Source: Marivivens sp.
Lineage (GTDB): Bacteria; Pseudomonadota; Alphaproteobacteria; Rhodobacterales; Rhodobacteraceae
DNA: 7,795 nucleotides
Assembly: GCA_024642185.1 (NCBI GenBank)
Contig: JAHEBR010000093.1
Coordinates: 1 to 7,795, forward strand
Reading direction: 5' to 3'
A program made the translations under genes and the position numbers. Below the pieces are notes generated by a model, which had not been told where the DNA came from, did no database searches, and saw only the letters and a list, made by a program, of their open reading frames with translations. This document shows positions 1-6,273 of this stretch, piece after piece. Position 1 is the stretch's first letter; the number at the start of each line of letters is the position of its first letter.

Positions 1-1490
1 GCCACGTCCATCGGCGGCGCCTCAAAGTGGGTCAGGATATCTTTATACATCCGGTGCGCCCGCTCGGGGGTCCAGACGGCGCCCGAAAGCTCCCAGGCCT
101 CAAAGTTGCGCCAGTCGCTGACGAAGGGCTGGTAGAAGGCTGTCTCATAGCGGTCTTGGGTGTGCTGGATGCCGAAATAGTGGCCGCTTGGCCCAACCTC
201 CTTGATCGCGTCAAAGGCGATGTCTTCGGGGCCGGTGGCGACGATCTGGGGTTCCATATAGCGCTGGATCATTTGCAGGACTTCGCAATCCATGATGAAT
301 TTCTCGGGGCAGGCGATCAGCCCGCCCTCGAGCCAGCCCGCCGCGTGATAAACCACGTCGGTCCCCGACTGCACCGCCGACCACAGGCTGTTTGAGGTTT
401 CCCACATGGCCTGACCATCGGGGATATTGGCCGCGCAGACACCCGAGGCGCGCATCGGCAGGCCGTAGAAGCGGGCCATCTGACCGGTCATCTGGGTTGC
501 GCGCATATATTCGGGGGTGCCGAAGGCGGGCGCGCCCGATTTCATGTCGACGTTCGAGGTGAAGGTGCCGATCACGCAAGGACAGCCGGGGCGGACGTAT
601 TGGAACAGCGCAATGGCCGATAGGGCCTCGGCGATCGACAGCGTGACAGCGCCCGACATCGTCACCGGTGCCATGGCGCCAGCAAGCGTAAAGGGGGTCA
701 CATAAACTGCCTGCCCCTTGCGGATCAGCCGCAAGCAGCCGTCGATCATCGGCTGGTCGTGCTTGAGGGGCGAGGTCGAGTTGATGTTGGTATACATCCG
801 CGGCTTTTCGGCGAATTCCTCTTCGGTCAGGCCGCCGGCGATGCGCACCATCTCCATCACGTCTTCGACCCGTTCCTTGCCGAGTGAATAGGCATGGGCC
901 ACCTTGTCGGTCAGCGTGAGCTTGTCGAAGACCACGTCGAGGTGGCGCACCGAGGCGTGCACATCCACCGGCTCGACCGGATAGCCGCCGGCGAAGTGGA
1001 TACAGTTGAAATGCTGGGTCAGGCGCAGAAGATTGGCGCATTGCTCGCGCGTGCCCGAGACCTTTTTGCCAAGCTCGAGGTCATAGTAGTTGGGCGGCGA
1101 GGAGACGTTGCCAAAGAGGATATGGTTGCCGCCGACGATGATCTCGCGGTCGGGATTGCGTGGGGTGATGGTGAATTGCGAGGGCGCCTTGCGGACCATC
1201 TCCATCACCCAGTCGCGGCCCATCCGCACATTGGTTCCGTTGACGATGCAACCGGCCTCCTTGAATATCTCGATCGCTTCCTCGTTGAGAAACTCGATGC
1301 CGATCTCCTCGAGGATCCGCATCGCGCCATCGTGGATCGCCTGCACGCCTTCCTCGCGCAGCGGCTCGGTCGGCCTGTCGGTATTGACCGGAAGCCGCCA
1401 CGGCATCTGCGGGAAAAGCTCCTGGCTGCGGCGCGCTGTATTGGCGGCGCGGCCACCATGGCGGCGTTTGCGGGCGGGGGTGTCGTCCAT
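1..1490 (-). CDS. Trimethylamine methyltransferase (MttB) family protein, non-pyrrolysine, partial (C-terminus cut by window edge)
   Basis: The frame from ATG 1490 is open to the window edge: 496 whole codons, close to the roughly 500-residue length of the family, so only a short C-terminus is missing. The start is supported by GGAGAG five bases upstream. The N-terminus is basic (residues 7-21), followed by a TIM-barrel-type sequence with family-like stretches such as GGYPVEPVDVHASVRHLD (168-185), GAMAPVTMSGA (271-281) and SGAPAFGTPEYM (318-329). Known family: MttB homologues move a methyl group from a quaternary or tertiary amine to a cobalamin-binding corrinoid protein. Archaeal MttB has an in-frame amber codon read as pyrrolysine; no amber occurs here, so this belongs to the large non-Pyl branch, one member of which (MtgB) is a glycine betaine methyltransferase. 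The substrate cannot be told from sequence, and no corrinoid protein or methyltransferase-activating gene is visible in the window. It is the last visible gene of a minus-strand run. Confidence 0.9.
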   Translation of the reverse strand, partial: MDDTPARKRRHGGRAANTARRSQELFPQMPWRLPVNTDRPTEPLREEGVQAIHDGAMRILEEIGIEFLNEEAIEIFKEAGCIVNGTNVRMGRDWVMEMVRKAPSQFTITPRNPDREIIVGGNHILFGNVSSPPNYYDLELGKKVSGTREQCANLLRLTQHFNCIHFAGGYPVEPVDVHASVRHLDVVFDKLTLTDKVAHAYSLGKERVEDVMEMVRIAGGLTEEEFAEKPRMYTNINSTSPLKHDQPMIDGCLRLIRKGQAVYVTPFTLAGAMAPVTMSGAVTLSIAEALSAIALFQYVRPGCPCVIGTFTSNVDMKSGAPAFGTPEYMRATQMTGQMARFYGLPMRASGVCAANIPDGQAMWETSNSLWSAVQSGTDVVYHAAGWLEGGLIACPEKFIMDCEVLQMIQRYMEPQIVATGPEDIAFDAIKEVGPSGHYFGIQHTQDRYETAFYQPFVSDWRNFEAWELSGAVWTPERAHRMYKDILTHFEAPPMDV

Positions 1491-1586
1491 GGGGGCTCTC
1501 CGAGAGGTCGATGCCCAACTCTGGCAGCAGCCCCCGCCGCCTTCGTCACGGTAAGCGACAGGTAGCGTCGGATTCTGACCTTGCGC

Positions 1587-2264
1587 CTAGCACCAGCTGG
1601 CGTCGTCGCTGTTGGGCGCGCGGAGAAGCTCGTTGAGGTTGGCCTCGATCAGCCGGTAGCCGACGTTGCCATAAAGGATCTGCCGGCCCGCGTTCATCAG
1701 GAAGGTCGGGCTGCCGCTGATTTTGTTTTCCTCGGCCAGCTTCGTATCGGCGCCCAGCGCCGCAATCGCAGCACCCGAGCGAATATGCGCCTCGATCGGC
1801 GCGAGCGGCAGGCCAAGTTCCTCGGCCACGGCGGCCTGCACCTGCCAGGCGGAGATATCGCGCCCCTCGGCAAAGAAGGCCTGCCGCAGCGCCCATGTGG
1901 CGCGGTAGTAGTTGCTCTGGCGCAGCGGGACATCCGCCCCTTCACTGAGCGAAACCGCCTTCAGGAAATGATGCGCGGCGAGGGAACTGGTGGGGCGGGT
2001 CTTGTGCCAGACATCGGCGTGCAGGGTCACATGGGGAAAGCCCGAGGCGACCTTTTCGACGTGATCGCCATAGGCGTCGATCCCGCCGCGGCCCGCCCAG
2101 CCCTTTTCCAGCTTGCCGATGGCATCGGGGAAAACGGGGACGAAATGCATCGCAAAGGCGACCTTGTCGTCGAATTTCCGCGTGGCCTCTTCAAGCCGCA
2201 CATGGGCGACATAGGCCCAGATGCACAGGACATCGGAATAATGCTGGACGACGGGAAGGCTCAT
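1587..2264 (-). CDS. DsbA-family thioredoxin-fold oxidoreductase-like protein with a single active-site cysteine
   Basis: This 225-residue protein has the DsbA/2-hydroxychromene-2-carboxylate isomerase-like fold signature: a beta strand leading to DVLCIWAYVA (11-20) and a cis-proline loop GSPTF (184-188) followed by NAGRQILYGNVGYR. The canonical CxxC of FrnE/DsbA is CIWA here, so only Cys14 remains; the sole other cysteine is the very last residue, Cys225. No signal peptide is seen, so it is probably cytoplasmic. ATG 2264 is chosen over longer in-frame extensions because AAGGAG lies seven bases upstream and because residues upstream of it are low-quality Arg-rich sequence overlapping the phosphatase gene. 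The gene follows the HAD phosphatase with 11 nt between stop and start, and its SD begins inside that stop codon (TGAAGGAG), so translation is likely coupled. It ends in TAG. A redox or glutathione-linked role is inferred; the substrate is unknown. Confidence 0.88.
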   Translation of the reverse strand: MSLPVVQHYSDVLCIWAYVAHVRLEEATRKFDDKVAFAMHFVPVFPDAIGKLEKGWAGRGGIDAYGDHVEKVASGFPHVTLHADVWHKTRPTSSLAAHHFLKAVSLSEGADVPLRQSNYYRATWALRQAFFAEGRDISAWQVQAAVAEELGLPLAPIEAHIRSGAAIAALGADTKLAEENKISGSPTFLMNAGRQILYGNVGYRLIEANLNELLRAPNSDDASWC

Positions 2265-2275
2265 GGCGCGCTCCT

Positions 2276-2974
2276 TCAGGCTTGGCCCGCGATCCATGCG
2301 GGCAGTTCGGCGATTGAGTTGAGGACAACATCGGCGTACGGCTCGAGCGCCTCGCGGCGGGCGGGGCCGGTGAGGACACCGACAGTGGTGAAACCGGCGG
2401 CTTTGCCTGCGAGAATATCGTGCAGACTGTCGCCGATCATGGCGCAATCTTCGGGCGCAAGGCCAACGCTCCGCCCAAAAGCCAGCAGTGGCCCCGGCGC
2501 GGGCTTGGCGCCGTGGCCGCTATCGTAGCCGGCGACGAAATCGAAGGCTTCGAGGATACCGGCCTTGGCCAGATGCGCCCGTGCGGCGGCTTCGGAATCA
2601 TTGGTCGCCAGCCCGATCTTCAGGTCCATATCCTTGAGCGCCCCGGCAAAGGGGCGCAAAGGGGTCGCTTCGACCTGCGGTGCGGTTTGGCTCAGGATGC
2701 TCATGCGGTCGATCAGGGCCCCAAGATCTGAATCCGAGGTGAACGGCAGGACATGGCGGGCGAGCGTCGCCACCGTTTCGGCAATGACGATGCTGGCGGG
2801 CAAGAAGGCGTGGCCTTCGAGATCATAGCCGAGAATCCGTGCCAGCTCGGCCCGCTCGTCCGGCCGGCCGGCCGTCTCGGCCTCGATCAGGCGCTCGGTC
2901 CAGTTGCCCCAGGTCGCGCCAAAGTCGAACAGCGTCCCGTCCTTGTCGAAAAGCACGCCGCGGATCTTATACAT
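2276..2974 (-). CDS. HAD-superfamily hydrolase, phosphoglycolate phosphatase-like (Gph type)
   Basis: This 232-residue protein carries all four HAD motifs: motif I FDKDGTLFD with nucleophile Asp10 and acid/base Asp12; motif II Thr124 in ATNDS; motif III Lys157 in GAKPAP; motif IV GDSLHD with Asp182 and Asp186 for magnesium. A helical cap lies between residues about 20 and 105, the C1-cap arrangement of Gph-like phosphatases. The family uses an Asp-phosphate intermediate to hydrolyse small phosphomonoesters; 2-phosphoglycolate is the classic substrate but the true one is unproved here. Length fits the family. ATG 2974 has AGGAG upstream (TTAGGAGATTGTAATG). The start codon and SD lie in an 8-bp perfect inverted repeat (see 2969-2992). 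It is 52 nt downstream of the DUF3572 gene and directly upstream of the DsbA-like gene, with which it is surely cotranscribed. Confidence 0.92.
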   Translation of the reverse strand: MYKIRGVLFDKDGTLFDFGATWGNWTERLIEAETAGRPDERAELARILGYDLEGHAFLPASIVIAETVATLARHVLPFTSDSDLGALIDRMSILSQTAPQVEATPLRPFAGALKDMDLKIGLATNDSEAAARAHLAKAGILEAFDFVAGYDSGHGAKPAPGPLLAFGRSVGLAPEDCAMIGDSLHDILAGKAAGFTTVGVLTGPARREALEPYADVVLNSIAELPAWIAGQA

Positions 2975-2992
2975 TACAATCTCCTAATGTAT
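2969..2992 (-). promoter_or_regulatory. Perfect 8-bp inverted repeat enclosing the SD and start codon of the HAD gene
   Basis: Arms ATACATTA (2969-2976) and TAATGTAT (2985-2992) are perfect complements with an 8-base spacer. In the minus-strand mRNA the spacer is GGAGAUUG, carrying the SD, and the 3' arm UAAUGUAU contains the AUG. The stem has one G-C pair, so it would be weak. It may be a translation-controlling hairpin or a DNA operator; the sequence alone does not decide. Confidence 0.45.
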
Positions 2993-3026
2993 TGCAGATG
3001 TGGGCTGACGCCCGAAGTGTCAAGGC

Positions 3027-3305
3027 CTAGGTCCAGTGAACCATTTCGGCGCCCGGCAGACCATACCGGGCCCGAAGCGGCGCATCATAGGGATGGCCGA
3101 AAGTATCGCAGAATTCCCGGACCCAGGCATCGTCGGATGTCAGAAACTCGAGCACGGAGGCCAGAAAGACCGGATCAGAAGCGCGTGCGCGAAGATCATC
3201 GAGCCCTGCGCCCGAGGAGGCCAGGAAAGATGAAAACAGCTCGTCTTGCGACGATAGCCACCCAAGCGCCTGAATTGCCAAGATTTCCGCCTGCTCTTGT
3301 CCCAC
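3027..3305 (-). CDS. DUF3572 family protein
   Basis: A small alpha-helical protein recognised by the DUF3572 pattern: EQAEILAIQALGWL near the N-terminus, SDDAWVREFC in the middle, a PYDAPLRARYGLPG segment and a final VHWT. I place the start at GTG 3305, giving 92 residues (MGQEQAEILAIQ...), because this matches the usual length and N-terminus of the family. The reading frame is open further to a TTG at 3368 (113 residues), but the extra 21 residues look unlike the family, there is no good SD, and the extension would run through AT-rich DNA and a dyad that look intergenic. A weak AGGG lies upstream of the GTG. Function is unknown; from memory, DUF3572 genes often sit beside divK/pleD in alphaproteobacteria, which agrees with the divergent PleD-like gene here. 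It ends in TAG, 52 nt before the HAD gene. Confidence 0.82.
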   Translation of the reverse strand: MGQEQAEILAIQALGWLSSQDELFSSFLASSGAGLDDLRARASDPVFLASVLEFLTSDDAWVREFCDTFGHPYDAPLRARYGLPGAEMVHWT

Positions 3306-3339
3306 GTCTGCGCCCTGATATCCGAAACAGTTTCTTAAC

Positions 3340-3371
3340 CAATCGAGTTCAAATTTAGCCAAACTCAATTG
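3340..3371. promoter_or_regulatory. Imperfect 10-bp dyad in the divergent DUF3572/pleD intergenic region
   Basis: CAATCGAGTT (3340-3349) and AACTCAATTG (3362-3371) pair at 9 of 10 positions across a 12-base spacer; allowing one bulge, flanking TTAA and TTTTAA extend the symmetry. The element sits in an AT-rich 89-base gap between the DUF3572 GTG and the diguanylate cyclase ATG, where both promoters should lie. An operator for a dimeric regulator is plausible, but no family can be named. Confidence 0.4.
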
Positions 3372-3383
3372 TTTTAATTTTTC

Positions 3384-3390
3384 AGGAGGT
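3384..3390 (+). promoter_or_regulatory. Strong Shine-Dalgarno of the diguanylate cyclase gene
   Basis: AGGAGGT lies four bases before the ATG at 3395. It fixes that start; the first residues (MSGRVMIVD) begin the first beta strand of the receiver domain directly, as in PleD. Confidence 0.75.
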
Positions 3391-3394
3391 CAGG

Positions 3395-4804
3395 ATGTCG
3401 GGCCGCGTGATGATTGTCGATCCTGTTTCTACCAACCGCATTGTTCTAAAGGTCAAGCTTCTGGCAGCCCGCTATCAGGTCGTTCCCTGTGTCGACTTTG
3501 CCGAAGCGCTTGGTCGGCTCGACGACGAGAAACCTGATCTGATCTTGGTCGAAGCAAGTCAGCTTAGCGCCGGGCTCGCCGATTTCTGCGCGGAACTGCG
3601 GCGGGGCCTTCGTCAGCCCGATATTCCCGTCCTTGGGCTCGGTCATTTTTCCGACAGCTATGCACGGCTGGCGGCGCTCGCCGCAGGTGCCGACGACATT
3701 CTCCCCAAGCCCTTTTGCGATGCCTTGCTGCTAGCCATGATCCGGGGGCTACTAAGGTCGCGCGACGAAGCGCGCGATGCTCTCATGTCTGATGAAACCC
3801 GCACCGCGCTTGGCTTTGCGGAAAACTCTTCCGGTTTTGAACCTGCCGGTTCCGTAGCAATCATCTGTGACGACGAGCTCGGCGGCCAGAGGTTCGGACA
3901 ACTCTTGAACGGACTACGGGCCGGACAGGCCCGCACGATGACCCCGATTGAGGCTCTTGAGCTGCGCGGCAAAGCCGTTCCCGATCTCTTTGTGCTCGAT
4001 GCAAGGGCTACCTTGGCGCAGAATGCTGCTGATGTAGTCTATCAACTGATTGCCGATCTTCGCAGCCGGACGGAAACCCGCAACGCCGCCCAGCTTGTGG
4101 TCCTGCCGGCGGGGTCTGAAGCGATGGCCGCGATGGCGCTTGATCTCGGAGCCAGCGCAACATCAACTTCGGATGCGGCCCCTGAAGAAATGGTACTTCG
4201 CGCGCGAACCCTACTCGCGCGCAAGGCCAGACAGGATCGGGTTCGCGATACGCTGAAACACGGCCTCGAAGCGGCGATGACAGACCCGCTTACAGGTCTC
4301 TACAACCGCCGCTATGCGATGTCACACCTTGCGGGACTTGCCGAAAGGGCTGTCGAGACCGGACGCAACCTTGCGGTCATGGTCCTCGATATCGATCACT
4401 TCAAACGCATCAATGACACGCACGGTCATGCCGCTGGCGATCAGGTTCTTGTCGGCGTGGCGGATATCCTCCGACGTAATCTGCGCTCAATCGATCTGGT
4501 GGCTCGGGTCGGGGGCGAAGAGTTTTTGATCGCCATGCCCGATGCATCGGCCGAAGCGGCCCGCGCCGCAGCCGAACGGCTTCGGCAGAAGATCGCCTCG
4601 TCGGATTTCGGAAACAGCGACGCGGGGGCCTTGAATGTGACGCTTTCGGTTGGCATCGCCCTTGGCAACGCCCTTGGCAACGCCAATCAGGTGGTGGGCG
4701 GAAGATCGGGAATCGAAGAACTTATCCAAAGCGCCGATGTCGCGCTCTACCGCTCGAAAGCAGCTGGGCGAAATACCGTAACGTTGGGCCAGTCGGCGGC
4801 CTGA
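3395..4804 (+). CDS. pleD: PleD-type response regulator / diguanylate cyclase (REC-REC-GGDEF)
   Basis: This 469-residue protein has the PleD layout. Residues 4-120 form a first receiver domain, about 150-275 a degenerate second receiver, and 295-465 a GGDEF domain that makes cyclic di-GMP from two GTP. The GGDEF domain looks active: TDPLTGLYNRR (296-306), LDIDHFKRINDTHGH, and the signature GGEEF at 373-377. The inhibitory I-site RxxD is present as RSID (364-367), so product feedback is expected. The first receiver is altered: Glu53 replaces the phosphorylated Asp53 of Caulobacter PleD, the acidic pair is Asp9-Pro10, and the switch Thr is Gly83, though Lys105 remains. Activation by phosphorylation is therefore doubtful. 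A 12-base tandem duplication (4658-4681) encodes ALGNALGN in a loop of the GGDEF domain. The gene is monocistronic in this window, divergent from DUF3572 and convergent with the metal-sensor gene, with three bases between the two stop codons. Confidence 0.92.
   Translation: MSGRVMIVDPVSTNRIVLKVKLLAARYQVVPCVDFAEALGRLDDEKPDLILVEASQLSAGLADFCAELRRGLRQPDIPVLGLGHFSDSYARLAALAAGADDILPKPFCDALLLAMIRGLLRSRDEARDALMSDETRTALGFAENSSGFEPAGSVAIICDDELGGQRFGQLLNGLRAGQARTMTPIEALELRGKAVPDLFVLDARATLAQNAADVVYQLIADLRSRTETRNAAQLVVLPAGSEAMAAMALDLGASATSTSDAAPEEMVLRARTLLARKARQDRVRDTLKHGLEAAMTDPLTGLYNRRYAMSHLAGLAERAVETGRNLAVMVLDIDHFKRINDTHGHAAGDQVLVGVADILRRNLRSIDLVARVGGEEFLIAMPDASAEAARAAAERLRQKIASSDFGNSDAGALNVTLSVGIALGNALGNANQVVGGRSGIEELIQSADVALYRSKAAGRNTVTLGQSAA
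4658..4681 (+). repeat. Tandem 12-bp duplication inside the GGDEF coding region
   Basis: GCCCTTGGCAAC occurs twice in direct succession (4658-4669 and 4670-4681), encoding Ala-Leu-Gly-Asn twice after the SVGI strand. It keeps the frame and falls in a loop that varies between GGDEF proteins, so it is probably tolerated replication slippage. Confidence 0.85.
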
Positions 4805-4807
4805 GCT

Positions 4808-5311
4808 TCAGTCGTCGTCCTGGCCATTCCACTGGCGCGAGAGGCGGCGCGCGAAGGTTTGCCGCTGCTCCGGGGACATCGAGGCGATCCGGCGCAGCAA
4901 CAGATCTTGCCCGACCTGCATGACCTGAACACCACGTTCACGTTCTTTGGCAAATATCCTGCCCAGCGCTGCGGGGTCGAATGGCTCGGCCAACAGAGCA
5001 TCGAGAAAGGCCGCCCGAATCCGGTTCATGTCTTGAGCGCCGGTCCGCCCGATTTCGGGGCGCTCGCGGAGCTCGCCCGCAAGACCGCGCCGATCCTCGA
5101 TCGACATCGCGCGAGCAAACGGCCCCAGATCAGCGCTAAAGCCACCCGGACCGCTCATATGACGGCCCGAGACGATGCCACCTGCAATCATGCCGACGAT
5201 CAGCACGTTAAACGCCAGCGACACGCCCAACGCGATCCGCAGGCTCCGGCTACTGCGCTCGGGCGGAGTTGGCATTGCTTCGCCAGTTGTCTGTGTGGTG
5301 TCGTCCGTCAT
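4808..5311 (-). CDS. Heavy-metal-resistance (Metal_resist/CnrX-type) single-pass periplasmic sensor-like protein
   Basis: This 167-residue protein has a polar cytoplasmic N-terminus (1-24), one membrane segment (about 25-48, IALGVSLAFNVLIVGMIAGG), and a periplasmic helical domain. Segments such as GPFARAMSIEDRRGLAGELR (63-82), AFLDALLAEPFDPAAL (101-116) and MSPEQRQTFARRL (145-157) match the pattern of proteins annotated as periplasmic heavy-metal sensors, the family that includes CnrX and is related in fold to CpxP/ZraP. Unlike CnrX, the periplasmic part is poor in metal ligands: one His (51) right after the membrane and no Cys, so metal sensing is not established and another envelope signal is possible. 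ATG 5311 begins two bases after the upstream stop (TGAACATG), indicating coupling to the putative anti-sigma gene. It is the last gene of the sigma operon and ends three bases from the convergent diguanylate cyclase stop. Confidence 0.85.
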   Translation of the reverse strand: MTDDTTQTTGEAMPTPPERSSRSLRIALGVSLAFNVLIVGMIAGGIVSGRHMSGPGGFSADLGPFARAMSIEDRRGLAGELRERPEIGRTGAQDMNRIRAAFLDALLAEPFDPAALGRIFAKERERGVQVMQVGQDLLLRRIASMSPEQRQTFARRLSRQWNGQDDD

Positions 5312-5313
5312 GT

Positions 5314-5676
5314 TCAGATTCCCATCCCAAGGACATCGTTTGCCGAAAAGACCTGCAATGTCACGCTGCTGCCGAAGAACACATCCGTTACGGTCTCGAA
5401 CGCCGCAGGGGGCGCGATGCCGAGCCAGACGCCCGCAGCGGCCACCGCTGCAAGGCCGCCGGCACCCGCCCAGCCGCCCAGCGCCGTCCAGAGCGGCGAG
5501 AAGAAGCCCGAACTGCCTCGCGCCTGAGGGGCCGCCGCAGCCGGCGCCTGCACCCGTGCCGCATCTGCCAGAACCCGCGCCATGAGGTCGGCCGAAGGCT
5601 CGGCCCTTTGGCCCGCCACCTCGGCAAAAAGCGCATCAAGCGCCTCCATTTCTGTCTTGTCCGGTTCAATCGTCAT
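5314..5676 (-). CDS. Small single-pass membrane protein, putative anti-sigma factor
   Basis: This 120-residue protein has an acidic, helical N-terminal part (1-45; MTIEPDKTEMEALDALFAEV), an Ala/Pro-rich linker, one membrane segment (about 64-88) and a short periplasmic tail. No domain is recognised with confidence. Position argues for an anti-sigma role: its ATG overlaps the sigma gene stop (11 bases shared, GAAGATGACGATTGA), and the sensor-like gene follows after two bases. It has no HxxxCxxC zinc motif, so it is not a ZAS-type anti-sigma; its size and topology recall CnrY, which binds its sigma through a short cytoplasmic N-terminus. The start at 5676 is preferred to a longer frame reaching 5736, since upstream residues would lie deep inside the sigma gene. 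The existence of the gene is well supported by coupling; the function is inference. Confidence 0.8.
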   Translation of the reverse strand: MTIEPDKTEMEALDALFAEVAGQRAEPSADLMARVLADAARVQAPAAAAPQARGSSGFFSPLWTALGGWAGAGGLAAVAAAGVWLGIAPPAAFETVTDVFFGSSVTLQVFSANDVLGMGI

Positions 5677-6253
5677 CTTCGATCCCCAGTTCCTCGCGGC
5701 GGCCCGCCAGTATCGCGGCAAGCCCCCTTTTTCCACGCGCGGTCAGGCTTTCGACCGCTTCGACCCCGATTTCCATCACCGCAGCGATCTCGGGGTTCGA
5801 CAGGCCTTCAAGATGCCGCAGCGCCACCGCTTCGGCCTGTCTGGGCGGCAATTGCGCCAGCGCATCGCTCAGCGCCTTGGCCCGTGCCTCCGTATGCATC
5901 CGCGCCGTGACCGAGGGCGCCCCGTCGAGCGGCTCGGCCACCGCATCGAGCGGCACCGAGCGTTTCCGAAGGCGCAGCCGGTCGGTGCAGAGATTGGCGG
6001 TGACCCGATAAAGCCATGTCGAGACCTGCGCCTCGCCCTGCCGCCATTCGCCCGCGATCCGCCAGAGCCGCATCATCGCTTCTTGCGCCACGTCCTCTGC
6101 CTCGGCCCTGTCGCCCAGCATCCGCTGCGCCTGCGCCAGTGTCCGCGGCAAGAGCCGCGCGGCCAAAAGCTGCGCGGCCCCCGCGTCGCCATTGGCAAAG
6201 GCGACGAGAAGAGCCGCGTCTGGCGCTTCGGTCTCGGGGCAGGGCTTGTTCAT
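5666..6253 (-). CDS. ECF (extracytoplasmic function) sigma-70 family RNA polymerase sigma factor
   Basis: This 195-residue protein has the two-domain ECF layout. Region 2 spans about 27-98: DRAEAEDVAQEAMMRLWR (48-65) is region 2.1-2.2, and STWLYRVTANLCTDRLR (78-94) is the region 2.3-2.4 helix that reads the -10 element. Region 4 spans about 126-181: LPPRQAEAVALRHLEGLSNPEIAAVM, a helix-turn-helix that reads the -35 element. There is no C-terminal extension, so a membrane anti-sigma is the expected control. The start at 6253 is preceded by an AGGAG that is 14 bases away, unusually far; no better in-frame start is visible. The C-terminus IEDDD overlaps the start of the next gene by 11 bases. The EF-hand gene ends 83 bases upstream on the same strand. 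Confidence 0.93.
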   Translation of the reverse strand: MNKPCPETEAPDAALLVAFANGDAGAAQLLAARLLPRTLAQAQRMLGDRAEAEDVAQEAMMRLWRIAGEWRQGEAQVSTWLYRVTANLCTDRLRLRKRSVPLDAVAEPLDGAPSVTARMHTEARAKALSDALAQLPPRQAEAVALRHLEGLSNPEIAAVMEIGVEAVESLTARGKRGLAAILAGRREELGIEDDD

Positions 6254-6273
6254 AGATCCGAGTGCTACTCCTA

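Noticed and set aside
1..1490. Pyrrolysine-encoding amber codon in the MttB-like gene
   Set aside because: All 496 codons from ATG 1490 were read; none is TAG, so this is a non-Pyl homologue.
211..1565. Long open frames on both strands (minus 211-1041 and 1081-1518, plus 894-1565)
   Set aside because: They are other-frame shadows of the MttB-like gene: Arg/Ala/Pro-rich, no family resemblance, and conflict with a full-length recognised protein.
1587..2447. Longer DsbA-like protein starting at 2447
   Set aside because: The added 61 residues are Arg-rich, overlap the HAD gene, and ATG 2264 has its own good SD.
1581..2528. Plus-strand 315-codon frame
   Set aside because: It lies antisense across the DsbA-like and HAD genes, both of which have intact motifs; its translation resembles no family.
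3002..3013. GGGC-TGAC-GCCC hairpin between the DUF3572 and HAD genes
   Set aside because: Only four pairs and no T-run; too weak to call a terminator.
3335..3377. CtrA-type site (TTAA-N7-TTAA) before the diguanylate cyclase gene
   Set aside because: TTAA elements are present at 3335 and 3374 but not at the required spacing.
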